56,125 nt of DNA from Candidatus Magasanikiibacteriota bacterium (GCA_015661005.1 JACTTX010000009.1:1-56125), one strand, 5' to 3'; counted from the stretch's first letter, positions 46,473 through 56,125 are shown. Made by a program: numbers and translations. Notes: a model not told the origin generated them from the sequence alone.

Positions 46473-47579
46473 TTATACAATTACTCCGCCACCCAAGCAA
46501 ACATCATTGTCATACAAAACCGCAAACTGGCCGGAGGTGACGGCGCGCTGGGATTTTGAAAATTTCAAAATAAAATCCTCACCATCACGGTTCCAAGTTG
46601 ACGAAACGCCTTCATGACGATAGCGAATTTTTACTTCGCACATAGAAGGCCAGTCCTCAAGCGGCGACAAAAAATGCGGATTAGAGACGCGGCACGTTGT
46701 GCCCATCAAGGCCGGATGATCGGTACGATCGGCAACCAAGAGCGTGTTGGTTTTCAAATTTTTAGCAACAACAAAATACGGCGTGCCGCCACCACCGCCA
46801 AAACCGTGGCGTTGGCCGATGGTGAACTGTTCCAATCCCGAATGTTCGCCAACGTTACGAACCGGCAGCCCGTTTTCATCAATCAGCATGACGGGCCCCG
46901 GACGCATTTTGATTTTCTGCTTCAAAAAATCGCCCAGCGGCACTTCGCCGACAAAACAAATTCCCACACTGTCCTCTTTGTCCGCGTTCGGTAAATTAAA
47001 TTTTTTTGCGAGCGCGCGCACCTCCGGTTTCGTCATTTCGCCAACCGGAAATTTTAATCGCGATAAATATTCCGGATTAAGCTGGTGCAAAAAATAAGAT
47101 TGGTCTTTGTTCTTGTCAGCGCCTTTGAGCAAACGGGGACAGGTGCTCCGGGGACAGATCCCTTCGGGATCAGTCCCCGTTGAACCTGTCCCTAAACGTG
47201 CGTAATGGCCGGTGGCAACCCATTCCGCGCCCACCCGATCCGCTGACGCAAAAAGCGCGTCAAACTTCACATATTTATTGCACATCACGTCCGGGTTGGG
47301 CGTGCGTCCGGCGGCGTATTCGTGAAATAAATAATCAATGACCTCACGCTGAAAGCGCTCTTCATAATCAAGAGTGCGAAAAGTAATACCCAACTGCGCC
47401 GCCACCCGCAGAGCCATTCGCCGCTCATCGCGCCAAGCGCACTCCCCTTTTAAGTTTTTGCTCTCCGACCAATTTTTCAAAAAAACGGCGTGCACTTCAA
47501 AACCGGCCGCTTGCAAAAGGGCGGCCGAAACGGCGGAATCAACGCCGCCGGATAATCCAATGAAGACCTTTTTGTTCAT
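46473..47579 (-). CDS. mnmA: tRNA-specific 2-thiouridylase MnmA
   Basis: VFIGLSGGVDSAVSAALL, GRTPNPDVMCNKYVKF, ATGHYARL, GADKNKDQSYFL. Confidence 0.96.
   Translation of the reverse strand: MNKKVFIGLSGGVDSAVSAALLQAAGFEVHAVFLKNWSESKNLKGECAWRDERRMALRVAAQLGITFRTLDYEERFQREVIDYLFHEYAAGRTPNPDVMCNKYVKFDALFASADRVGAEWVATGHYARLGTGSTGTDPEGICPRSTCPRLLKGADKNKDQSYFLHQLNPEYLSRLKFPVGEMTKPEVRALAKKFNLPNADKEDSVGICFVGEVPLGDFLKQKIKMRPGPVMLIDENGLPVRNVGEHSGLEQFTIGQRHGFGGGGGTPYFVVAKNLKTNTLLVADRTDHPALMGTTCRVSNPHFLSPLEDWPSMCEVKIRYRHEGVSSTWNRDGEDFILKFSKSQRAVTSGQFAVLYDNDVCLGGGVIV
47135..47192. repeat. REP-like GGGGACAG palindrome inside mnmA, in frame
   Basis: GGGGACAGGTgctccGGGGACaGATCCCttcGGGATCaGTCCCCgttgaACCTGTCCC. 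Confidence 0.85.
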
Positions 47580-47668
47580 TTCCCGTTCGTGAATCTTAAT
47601 TTCATCAATAACGAATTTTTTATATCTTTTTTCAATCGTTCTGTCACTATTTTCGGTCGTTGGTCATT

Positions 47669-48952
47669 TTATTTCAATAAATCATCAAGTTCGCACGAAA
47701 GCAGAGCCGATTTGTTGAGCACGATCTGCTCTTTCTGATTGAGATTATCGGCCGTCATCCGGATGACTTTGGTAGTAATAGTGTCGCCAAGCATGACGCC
47801 ATTCGTCTTTTTGAAATACTTTTCGGTTTTCCGATAAAAGAGAGTCGCGTACTGCTTGAGCTTTTTTTCCGGAGTCGGACGGCTACTCGCACCGTTTCTT
47901 CCGAACTCTATTTTATCTTCCAGTTTTTTGTCCGCTTCAATCGGCAAATCACCATCACGAAAATCCATCCAGTAGTCGCTGATGTTATAAATGATCCTGA
48001 CTGATCCGCCATCTTCTGTTTTGTACCAATACACGAATAAAAAAGTACCCGTTCGGAACTCCTGATGTATTGCAATACTTTCCAGCTCCTTTATGGTACG
48101 AATCTTGTATTCATCCAGAAGCCGGAGATAACTCTCCCGCCAGTTCTTCAGCCAGTTTCGAATATAGTTTTTGTCCACGAACAACCGCTCGAGATCCTGC
48201 TCGAGATTTTTGTCGCTTACTTTATTGACTTGGATCGTGAGCTTATCAAAAAGCGCGCGAGGGTCTTTTACATTGACGTTTTTGGCAATGAGATAATCGA
48301 AATCAGGAACCACTTTTTTGCCCATATACCAGAGCAGGTCGTAAATATCACGGCCTTTTTCTTCATAGATCGCATTGCCGATGCCACGAGTCCCTCGCAA
48401 AAAGATAGCGGCAATCTTACTCGCCATGAGCGCGGACATATTGTAGGTGATGATAACGAACGATAACTGATCACGGTTTAACGGCCGACGTTCAGTAACG
48501 GTTTTTGGCGCGATAAAGTGGTTGAGATCAATTTTTATGTGTATCTGCTTGGAAGAATGGCCGAAACTAAGTTCTTCGCCGACGGTGAATTTCAGAAGCA
48601 ATCCGCGGCCCTTAGTGGTTTTAATTGCCAAAAAATCGGCATTAGTACCGTAGGTACTCGCAAAATGCTCATCAACTTCTTTTTTCAGCTCTTCAAGAAA
48701 CTTTTCGGTCACCGCGTGGGATACTTCGAAATCGAGGTCAACTGACATACGATCCAATCCGTGAATGAGGCGTAGAGCCGACCCGCCGTACATGATCCAG
48801 TTGTTATATTCCGGATGGTGATAGATGAAATTCAGAACGTAATACTGCAGCTCCTCTTTGAGCGCATTGCGACGGGTTTCGGCATCAAGCCCGCCATAGG
48901 CGGCGAGGTCTTCAAGCTTTCTTTTTAAGATTGAGGTTAGGCGTTCACTCAT
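47669..48952 (-). CDS. AbiEii/AbiGii-like nucleotidyltransferase toxin
   Basis: WIMYGGSALRLIHGLDRMSVDLDFEVSH nucleotidyltransferase motif; partner gene upstream. Confidence 0.87.
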   Translation of the reverse strand: MSERLTSILKRKLEDLAAYGGLDAETRRNALKEELQYYVLNFIYHHPEYNNWIMYGGSALRLIHGLDRMSVDLDFEVSHAVTEKFLEELKKEVDEHFASTYGTNADFLAIKTTKGRGLLLKFTVGEELSFGHSSKQIHIKIDLNHFIAPKTVTERRPLNRDQLSFVIITYNMSALMASKIAAIFLRGTRGIGNAIYEEKGRDIYDLLWYMGKKVVPDFDYLIAKNVNVKDPRALFDKLTIQVNKVSDKNLEQDLERLFVDKNYIRNWLKNWRESYLRLLDEYKIRTIKELESIAIHQEFRTGTFLFVYWYKTEDGGSVRIIYNISDYWMDFRDGDLPIEADKKLEDKIEFGRNGASSRPTPEKKLKQYATLFYRKTEKYFKKTNGVMLGDTITTKVIRMTADNLNQKEQIVLNKSALLSCELDDLLK

Positions 48953-48987
48953 GGGAGTATTTCTTAATCATTGTATATGCGAGCATA

Positions 48988-49644
48988 TTACCGTCGTTCG
49001 CTCGGAAAAGAAAAATCAGCTTTACTGCTTTTTCTTTTCTCTCGCTTCACTAGGCAATAAAACTTTTCCTGCTCCGATGTATCCATTTCATCTATGTCGA
49101 TTCGCAATTCTTCGATGAGATCCTTAATATTCTCCGGTTTAACGCTACGGAACTGGCGCGTCCTGAAATACAGCAAATCGAACAATGCTTTTGAGGGTGA
49201 GGCGATATAAAAATCGAACTTCCCTTTCGTAAGATAAAAATCCGAAAACAAATCCTTCTTGATCGACTGGTATGAGAAATTGCCGGCCTTGGTTTCAAAA
49301 TCTCTCGTGACTTTGAGCGAAACCGAGGTGATGGAATGGACCGCTTCCGTAGCGAGATTGTAATACTGGAGAGCCGCCCATGAGCTCACATAGGAAGGTG
49401 TGCGTATGACGTTGGCAAGATAGAACGAATATGAAATATCGTTCTTATTTTTTCCGAAAAAATCGGTGGACACGTATAAACCCTTATTGAGCCAAATAAT
49501 TTCTTTGTACTTCAGAAACCGGCTGATGTAAGTGTCAACCGTGCTATCTTTAAGCCCCAGCTGTTTACCAAGCTGATAAACGGTATTTTTGCCGAAGTGG
49601 GGCAAGGATTTTAGCTGTTCTAAAAGGTTTTTTCTGCTTTTCAT
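48988..49644 (-). CDS. AbiEi-like antitoxin (wHTH N-terminus)
   Basis: Upstream partner of AbiEii-like gene; PSYVSSWAALQYYNLATEAVHSITSVSLK; FYIASPSKALFDLLYFR; start MKSRKNLLEQL. Confidence 0.8.
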   Translation of the reverse strand: MKSRKNLLEQLKSLPHFGKNTVYQLGKQLGLKDSTVDTYISRFLKYKEIIWLNKGLYVSTDFFGKNKNDISYSFYLANVIRTPSYVSSWAALQYYNLATEAVHSITSVSLKVTRDFETKAGNFSYQSIKKDLFSDFYLTKGKFDFYIASPSKALFDLLYFRTRQFRSVKPENIKDLIEELRIDIDEMDTSEQEKFYCLVKREKRKSSKADFSFPSERR

Positions 49645-49656
49645 GATTATGACAAT

Positions 49657-49685
49657 AGTGTACCATACACGAAATGTAATGTAAA
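49657..49685 (-). promoter_or_regulatory. candidate AbiE operon promoter with overlapping operator palindrome
   Basis: Minus strand TTTACA-17 bp-TACACT; palindrome GTGTATGGTACAC (49658-49670) overlaps the -10. Confidence 0.55.
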
Positions 49686-49757
49686 GCTGGCTATCCACTT
49701 CCTTGCCGGACCGCAAAATGTCATATTTTGTCCAGTTGAATCACTGTCACTTTGCGA

Positions 49758-49788
49758 TTTAGAAGTGGCGCCTTTGAGAGTGACACCT
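49758..49788. repeat. TTTAGAAGTGGCGCCTTTGAGAGTGACACCT repeat
   Basis: Same sequence as 35102-35132; in a TGTCACT...AGTGACA hairpin context. Confidence 0.85.
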
Positions 49789-49792
49789 ATTC

Positions 49793-52096
49793 CTATTTGG
49801 CTGACGGGAGGGCTGGCGGCGGACCGCTCAATAATCCCTGAAGCTTTTTCAGAATGTCTTTGTTGGCGGGATCAAGTTCCTGCACCGCTTTGTAGAACTG
49901 CACGGCTTCAGTTTTTTTGCCAACGCGTTCCGCCAAGACACCAAGGGCATACAAAGCGTCAGCATAACGCGGCTCAATCTGTAGCGCGGTCCGAAACGCC
50001 AACTCCGCGGCCGCCAGATCATTTCCTTTGCCACGATTAAAGTACAAGCGCCCGATCTGGAAAAGATATTCCGGACTGCGCATGGCGTATTGGATTCCCC
50101 GTTCCATCGCCACGAGCGCGCCGGGCAAATCTCCATTAGCTTCGTTCAAAATCGCCAAGGACTGATAAGCAATCAGAAAATCCGGCTTCAAAGTAATGGC
50201 CGATTCAAAGCCGGCTTTAGCGTCCTCCAAACGCCGCACCGAGAAATACAACCGTCCAATGTTCAACTGCAAAGTGGGATTGGTTGGCTCTAACTCCGCC
50301 GCCCTCTGAAACGCTTTCAAAGCAAAGTCCGTGGTGTTGGCGAGTCCGCTGGCGTTTACATAATTGTTCGCCAAGAGCTCCCAAGTGTTCACGTTCTGCG
50401 GGGAAATCTCGGTGGCTCTTTGCGCCTGATTGACCGCCGCGCCCACATAGGACGCTATCGTCTGGGCATCCGCACCCGGCTTCTCGGAGACGAATCGCGC
50501 TTTAAGAAGGTAGGCATCTGACAATAACAAATGATAATCAATGCGCGTTTCATTCAAAGTGATGGCACGCTGAAGCATGGCAATGCGCTCATCAACGCTG
50601 GCCGGACCGGCGCTTATTCTCTGCGCTTTGGCATAGACCACTTCCGCGCCATAAAATCTGCCCAGATACACACCCAAAACAATCGCGGCCGTAAAAACCA
50701 GAATCACGGCGAAAGAGGAGGCCAAGACATACTGCGGCGAGGTTTTCAAAGAATAAATTTTTTCCGAGATCACCTGCACATAGCCGCGCGAGGAAACCAA
50801 AAAGATCGCCAAGAAGATCCAAAAAGTCAGGAAGAGGACAGATCCGAGGTTCATCAAAAACATCGCGATCAAAACCAAAAGCCAAACCGGCGCCACGCCA
50901 AAGGGCAAGAGGTAGGCCAGATAAATTTTGTCGCCGAGCTCTTCACGAACAGCGTGCATTTGCCTGGAATGCCGACGCATCCAGGCCGCAAAAATAATTC
51001 CGAGACCCATCAAGACGACAAAGAAGAAGGACAAGATCCCCAAAATTCCCCATTCGGCCATAACCGCAAAGAAGAGCGAGTACGGCTCACGGAAGCGCAA
51101 AGACCAGGCCAGTGCGTTCATGTTGAAGGACTGCGGACGGAATTGCGAGAAGTCGTAAAGGAAAGTGGATGGGCCAGAGCCAAAGAAAAAGTGACGGGCG
51201 TTTTGTGAAAACGCGCCCCAAGCAATGTCCCAAGAGGTCTGCGAGGAGAGAGAGATCTCAATTGGCAGGCGAGTTTTCAAGATATCCGGTTCGCCCAAGA
51301 AAATAAACAGAACGGAGACGACAAAAAGCGCAAAAACCAGAGAGATGACCGGAATACGGCTGGCCTCCATCTGCGACATGGCAACAACCAGAACAAAAAA
51401 CAAACCAATGGCTGTCAAAATCCAGACCAACGGGAAACCAGTGAGAACGAGCGTGGCCGCGGAAGCCAACAAAGCCAGAACGCCGATGACATCAACCAGC
51501 ACGGCCGTTTTTTTGACGAGCAGAATACTCAAGGAAAGGAGAAAAACGCTGGCCACAAAAACGGCAAAAATCGTGTGCGAGGAACTGACGGTATTCAACC
51601 CCGGTAAATTCAAAAAATTAAATGACACGAGATCCAAGGCCTTGAGCAGGAAAAAAATGCTGGCCGCTAAACCGGAAAGTAGAAAAGTTACCACCAAAGT
51701 CATCGCGCCTTTGAGCGACTCAAACGTCTGCACAACCAAAAAATAGAAAAGGAACAAGAAGGCAAACGTCAGAAAGCCGCGGTCCAGATAAGCAAAGTCG
51801 CCAAAGAAACTCAAACGGCGATCAACGGACAAGACGCTGGATAGAAGTAATGCGCCCAGCAACACCAGTATTGGGATATCAAGAAGAGTGCGGCGAATGG
51901 TGAACTGGCGCATGAAAATCCCTCGCACCAGCCATAGCAAAAAGGCAATGAGCGTCAGTCCGTACAAAAGAAATTGTTTGTTAAACTCGTAGACTTCCGA
52001 GGTGAACGGAAGGACGAAAAGCGGCATCAAAAAAACGGCCGCGAGTAGCACGACTTTGGTAGCCGTGTTAAGAGTGCGCGATGAATGAAAGGACAT
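49793..52096 (-). CDS. O-antigen ligase-like membrane protein with C-terminal TPR domain
   Basis: Multi-TM N-terminal two thirds, GPSTFLYDFSQFRP loop; C-terminal TPR units (ALQIEPRYADALYALGVLAERVGKKTEAVQFYKAVQELDPANKDI). Confidence 0.85.
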   Translation of the reverse strand: MSFHSSRTLNTATKVVLLAAVFLMPLFVLPFTSEVYEFNKQFLLYGLTLIAFLLWLVRGIFMRQFTIRRTLLDIPILVLLGALLLSSVLSVDRRLSFFGDFAYLDRGFLTFAFLFLFYFLVVQTFESLKGAMTLVVTFLLSGLAASIFFLLKALDLVSFNFLNLPGLNTVSSSHTIFAVFVASVFLLSLSILLVKKTAVLVDVIGVLALLASAATLVLTGFPLVWILTAIGLFFVLVVAMSQMEASRIPVISLVFALFVVSVLFIFLGEPDILKTRLPIEISLSSQTSWDIAWGAFSQNARHFFFGSGPSTFLYDFSQFRPQSFNMNALAWSLRFREPYSLFFAVMAEWGILGILSFFFVVLMGLGIIFAAWMRRHSRQMHAVREELGDKIYLAYLLPFGVAPVWLLVLIAMFLMNLGSVLFLTFWIFLAIFLVSSRGYVQVISEKIYSLKTSPQYVLASSFAVILVFTAAIVLGVYLGRFYGAEVVYAKAQRISAGPASVDERIAMLQRAITLNETRIDYHLLLSDAYLLKARFVSEKPGADAQTIASYVGAAVNQAQRATEISPQNVNTWELLANNYVNASGLANTTDFALKAFQRAAELEPTNPTLQLNIGRLYFSVRRLEDAKAGFESAITLKPDFLIAYQSLAILNEANGDLPGALVAMERGIQYAMRSPEYLFQIGRLYFNRGKGNDLAAAELAFRTALQIEPRYADALYALGVLAERVGKKTEAVQFYKAVQELDPANKDILKKLQGLLSGPPPALPSAK

Positions 52097-52122
52097 AGGA
52101 TTAAGAATATTGAATTGGAAAT

Positions 52123-55100
52123 TTATAATGTAGAAATGGGAGTTGAAGACGCAGTATCAGCCGGTGGACTTTCAGAAATGTCGGCAATCGGTGTTGAAGA
52201 AGTCGTATCAGCCGGTGCTGGTAGTGACGCACTTACGGGGGTAGATGAGGCCGTCGTGTCGGTTGCCACGGTAGATGTTGCTGTAGTATCGGTTACCGTT
52301 GCTTCAACCGGCGCGGCCAAGAGCGTGGAAGTTGGTGTCAGCGGTATCTCCGGCAGAATCACATCCACCAGCCAGTAGTCAAAAACCGCATCCACATCCG
52401 GCACTTTACTCACCGAAAGTTCAAAGTAACCGCTTCCCTGTTTGGAAATCCAGTAAGTGCCACCGGGATTGTTCCGGAAAGTCACAAAGACGCGAGTATT
52501 GTCCGTGACCAACTCATTTTGCACGGTCACGTCTCCGCTTCCGGCGGTTAGAGTGGCATTGCCAATCGTGGACTTGGTTTTATCCGCATCCTGTTTGACC
52601 GAAAGCTTCTTAGTCATGACGTCATCAGTCACAACTTCCGCGCTCACAATCCGGCCGTCATCCGATATTGACCACTTGCCCGAGGCGCTGGCAATGGCTT
52701 TGACGTTGATGATTGAACCATTCATCAAATCCTGACCGCTCGTGCTCGCAAGCGTGCCGCTTGCTGTTTCCGAGGTGTTCAAGATGCCGCTTGAAGAGGT
52801 TTTGATCTTGACGCCGGTTGCCTCTCCTAATGCTACCACATCTTGAGCCAAGGTCTCAAGAGTTGTGGCTCGTGAATTTACCCAGCCGGTCTTAATCAAG
52901 ACCACGATTTTACCCTCAACGGTTTTCAAATCTTCAACGGCGACGCCAAGGACGCCAACCATATTACTATCGTCTTTCTTGTCGTCGTATTTCATGGCAT
53001 AGCCGTTTTTAGAGGAAGTAACCAAGATGTCTCCGGCTTTAATTGGACCGTTTTCGTCAGTTACTTTCACTTTGACAAATCCGGCAAGCGCGAGCGGTAC
53101 GCGGGAGCCGGTGGTATTGGAACCAATGATAAATCGGCCGGTATCAGTCACCACGCCGGCAACTTCGGCCATATGTTTCTTGTCCGAACGGCGATAGCTG
53201 TTTGGCTCTTTCAAATCAGCAACCAGAACATCACCAACTTCAGCCGTTTCATTTTTTGCCATTTCAACATATTCGGCCACGTCCCCCAAGCCAGAACCCG
53301 TGGCGTTAGCAATGAAGGAATTATTGGCGTAGACATTGCCGCCCGCGGAAATGGAAACCTCGGGCGTACCGGCATTTCTGAAAGAAACGAGCATCCGATC
53401 CGTGCCCGAGGTGAAGGAATTCACGGTATCAAAAACATAGGCCTGCGCGCCGGCGGCGTTGAAAGCGTTGTTGCGGAAAAGAACACGATCTGTGGAAGTG
53501 GCGACAATTATTAATCGCGCCGTTCCTAAACTGCTTAAACGCAAAATTTCATCATTTTCCGTGCCGTTTTGCGCCGTGTCAATCGTGAAACGAGTGTCAA
53601 TCTGTCCGACCGTATCCGAAGCATTGCCGGTAAAAGTCCCGTTATTCCAAGTAATGCCGTTTATAACCGTACCAACGCGAATTGTGCCGGAGGCAAACAG
53701 ATCGCGCCAAGCGCGCGAACCCTCACCGAAGTCCAGCTGGTTGTTGGAAACGGGTATGAGCGAAGTGCTGATGCGCGAACTGAAATTAGTGATGTCTGTT
53801 GAAGTAACTTGTCCAAGCGAGGTGTTGCCGGAGAAAAATCCCGCCCAGTTGGTGGCCGCGCCAGTGGAGGAGGCGTAGATACCATAGTTGGTAATGCCTG
53901 TGCCGGATGTGCTTGAAGCTGAAAACCAGCCGCCATAGAGATAGTCAATCTTGCCGACAGGGGCATTAGTATAGTTGGCGCGAGCGCGGATGCCGTAAGT
54001 GGAAGTTGAGTGGGCAGCAGCATTCGTGCCAAAATTGGCCAAAATATCCGCTCCAAATACCTCCGTGATCGTACCAGGCGCGGTGCCCTGATTATTCTGC
54101 ACAAGGGCATTAATGCCTTTAATAAACCCAAGCGCTGATGCGCTTCCGTTAACTGTGGTGCTAATCTCAATTGTTGATGTTGAACCAGAGCTTGCCGTAT
54201 AAGATGGATCACCGACGTTCAAATGCTTCCAGCGCAGATTAGGATATCCGAGCGAGTTATCGCCATCAGTACTTGGAATGAAACTGCTATTCACCCGAGA
54301 CGTAACGGTAAAGGTATCAGTGACAGCGTCGCCAATGGTAAACGAATTGCCGTCAAAACTATTAGTGCCGGTGCCGGTCTGATTAATCCCATCAGGGATA
54401 TTCACCAGAGCGGTATTACTCGTCAAAGTTAAATTGGTTGAAATGGCAATAGTACTGCCATCGCTAAACAAAAGCCCGCCGGTATTCAATTTTATTGCCC
54501 CAGTGCCTCCGGTTAAATCAAGCTGGCCGCGAGCCGAACCTGATCCCGTTGTAATTCGCATATATACCACACCATTACCGTCAATTACCTGTAAATAATC
54601 ACCGCCCGCACTGGTGGCTGTTGGCTGGCCAAGCACTAACCCAACATTATTCTGCTGATAGATAGTCATTTTTGCATAAGGTGTGGAAGTATTCACTGGC
54701 CCAACCATCAGGGCGGCCATTGTGGAGGTAACGCTGGAATAAATTGATGAAGAACTATAGAGATTGCCGCTCGGATCAACAATCATCTGTTTAACACCAC
54801 CGCCGGTGTACCACTCGGTCAAATTTGCCGTTTGCGTGGCGCTGTTTCCTTTTAGCACCAGAACACGATCAGTATCCGCGCCGGCTTGCACTGAAAGTTT
54901 GCCAAACGGCGTGCTTGATCCAACACCGACAAAATCAGCGCCGGTAATCAAGCTCACGTTGCTTCCGGATTTTGTCCAGCCCGTGGAATTGCCGCAACCA
55001 GTGCAAGCGCCGGTAAAGGTGATATTGCCGCCAATGAAAACATCGCCGTTCACGCCAAGTTTGGCCGAAGCGCCCGGGCTGGATGTGGCAATGCCAAAAT

Positions 55101-56125
55101 TTTCCGAGGAGTTGATGGTGACAACCGGAGTGGCATTGGCATCTTCCTGAATGCGTAACAGGTCAGCGCTGGCCAAGGCGCTACTTGAGCGAATTATAAT
55201 AGCCGCGTTGCCAGCTCCGTCAGTTACCGGTGAACCGGTGATGGTGCCGGTGGCGGCGCCGGCAAAAGTTAAAGTGGCGCCGGAAATGGTTGTTGTTGAT
55301 TGATTATTACTTGTTATTAAGAATTGCGAATAAACATTATTCCAATAATTTGTCCCGCTCTTGCCTAAATCTAAAATACCATTAGATGTTGGGATTAACG
55401 AATCACCCAAATAGGATTTGACGTAAGTAACGTCCGTGGTGGTGGCATCGCCAAGATAAGTGTCAGCGTAGTGACGCACTTCACCACCAGCTTGAAACGT
55501 TGATGAGGCGCGTAATCCGCCGCCGGCAATGACCGTCATTTGCAGTACGCCCGAGGCGTCATACCATTCGGAAAGATTGGCGGATTGTGATGAGGTGGCG
55601 GAGACCACGAGTCCAACGTTGCTGGCGGTTTCCGAATTGATGGAAAGTTTTCCGTAAGGCGTGCTGGTCCCGACCCCGACTTTGTCAGTGATGGTGGTTA
55701 GCGTAACGGTCGTGCCATTGTCCGTAAATCCAGCGCCACCACCACAACCGGTACAGGTGCCGGTCACGGTAAAGTTTCCGCCAACAAAGACATCTCCGTT
55801 CACACCAAATTTGGCGGAAGCGCCGGGTGTGGAAGTAGCGATGCCAAAATTTTCCGCTGCATTGATGGTCACAACCGGAATGGCGCTGGAATCTTCCTGA
55901 ATACGCAAAAGATCGGCCGTGGCCAGTGTGCCGTTGCTTCGCAAAATGATGGCGGCATTTCCGGTAGCGTCGGATCCGGCGCTACCGATGATGGTGGTGG
56001 TAGCCGTGCTGCTCACGGTAAGTTCTCCGGTATAGGCAATGGCGGTATTGCTGATTGTGGAGGAGGTGCCGACACGAATTGTGCCAGAGGTATAGATGTT
56101 CTGCCAAGCGCGGCCGAACTCACCA
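52123..56125 (-). CDS. very large repetitive surface/fibre-like protein, 5' end beyond window
   Basis: Minus frame open to the window edge; internal 250-aa-offset repeats (GNAAII.RS...ADLLRIQED...PVVTIN..ENFGIATS.PGASAK.GVNGDVF.GGN.T.TG.CTGCG); C-terminal Ser/Thr/Pro-rich tail. Confidence 0.85.
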   Translation of the reverse strand, partial: GEFGRAWQNIYTSGTIRVGTSSTISNTAIAYTGELTVSSTATTTIIGSAGSDATGNAAIILRSNGTLATADLLRIQEDSSAIPVVTINAAENFGIATSTPGASAKFGVNGDVFVGGNFTVTGTCTGCGGGAGFTDNGTTVTLTTITDKVGVGTSTPYGKLSINSETASNVGLVVSATSSQSANLSEWYDASGVLQMTVIAGGGLRASSTFQAGGEVRHYADTYLGDATTTDVTYVKSYLGDSLIPTSNGILDLGKSGTNYWNNVYSQFLITSNNQSTTTISGATLTFAGAATGTITGSPVTDGAGNAAIIIRSSSALASADLLRIQEDANATPVVTINSSENFGIATSSPGASAKLGVNGDVFIGGNITFTGACTGCGNSTGWTKSGSNVSLITGADFVGVGSSTPFGKLSVQAGADTDRVLVLKGNSATQTANLTEWYTGGGVKQMIVDPSGNLYSSSSIYSSVTSTMAALMVGPVNTSTPYAKMTIYQQNNVGLVLGQPTATSAGGDYLQVIDGNGVVYMRITTGSGSARGQLDLTGGTGAIKLNTGGLLFSDGSTIAISTNLTLTSNTALVNIPDGINQTGTGTNSFDGNSFTIGDAVTDTFTVTSRVNSSFIPSTDGDNSLGYPNLRWKHLNVGDPSYTASSGSTSTIEISTTVNGSASALGFIKGINALVQNNQGTAPGTITEVFGADILANFGTNAAAHSTSTYGIRARANYTNAPVGKIDYLYGGWFSASSTSGTGITNYGIYASSTGAATNWAGFFSGNTSLGQVTSTDITNFSSRISTSLIPVSNNQLDFGEGSRAWRDLFASGTIRVGTVINGITWNNGTFTGNASDTVGQIDTRFTIDTAQNGTENDEILRLSSLGTARLIIVATSTDRVLFRNNAFNAAGAQAYVFDTVNSFTSGTDRMLVSFRNAGTPEVSISAGGNVYANNSFIANATGSGLGDVAEYVEMAKNETAEVGDVLVADLKEPNSYRRSDKKHMAEVAGVVTDTGRFIIGSNTTGSRVPLALAGFVKVKVTDENGPIKAGDILVTSSKNGYAMKYDDKKDDSNMVGVLGVAVEDLKTVEGKIVVLIKTGWVNSRATTLETLAQDVVALGEATGVKIKTSSSGILNTSETASGTLASTSGQDLMNGSIINVKAIASASGKWSISDDGRIVSAEVVTDDVMTKKLSVKQDADKTKSTIGNATLTAGSGDVTVQNELVTDNTRVFVTFRNNPGGTYWISKQGSGYFELSVSKVPDVDAVFDYWLVDVILPEIPLTPTSTLLAAPVEATVTDTTATSTVATDTTASSTPVSASLPAPADTTSSTPIADISESPPADTASSTPISTL

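Noticed and set aside
1-56125. Alternative genetic code (UGA as Gly, as in some CPR lineages)
   Set aside because: TGA is used as the terminal stop in conserved genes (for example rpmJ and cysS) and conserved proteins have no in-frame TGA.

Overview
Window from a Candidate Phyla Radiation / Patescibacteria-like genome. This placement is inferred from compact core proteins, alanyl-tRNA synthetase lacking a C-terminal region, RpoA lacking an alpha-CTD, and the conserved CPR-style gene set; it has not been tested by phylogeny. Genes run mostly on the minus strand, with a plus-strand block at about 20.7-28.0 kb. Core content: rpoD-dnaG, folC, gatC-gatA, ligA, type IV pilus genes (pilD-like peptidase, response-regulator/pilin ORF, pilM), cysS, a HerA/VirD4-like ATPase, dnaX, dus, mntH-like, lexA, glycosyltransferases and a flippase, the rpsI-rplM / rplQ-rpoA-rpsD-rpsK-rpsM-rpmJ-infA ribosomal block, alaS, mnmA, an O-antigen-ligase/TPR protein and a very large repetitive surface protein running off the right edge. 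Accessory content: a Type II-like restriction-modification pair beside tRNA-Ser(GGA), and an AbiEi/AbiEii-like toxin-antitoxin pair. The most interesting signals are: (1) a response-regulator receiver domain in one uninterrupted frame with a type IV prepilin, the GFTLIELL processing site lying directly after the receiver domain; (2) a dispersed family of long palindromes (consensus about GTTGAATAGTAACCTGCAAATGTCGTGTTCT...AAGAACGACATTTGCAGGTTACTATTCAAC) in at least six intergenic sites, with arms that co-vary and several copies nested inside the loop of another; (3) other palindromic elements lying in frame inside cysS, dnaX and mnmA, reminiscent of Rickettsia palindromic elements; (4) an inverted partial duplication of the 3' half of tRNA-Gln(CTG). 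Three genes (lgt, flippase, a coiled-coil protein) look frameshifted. No tools or searches were used.
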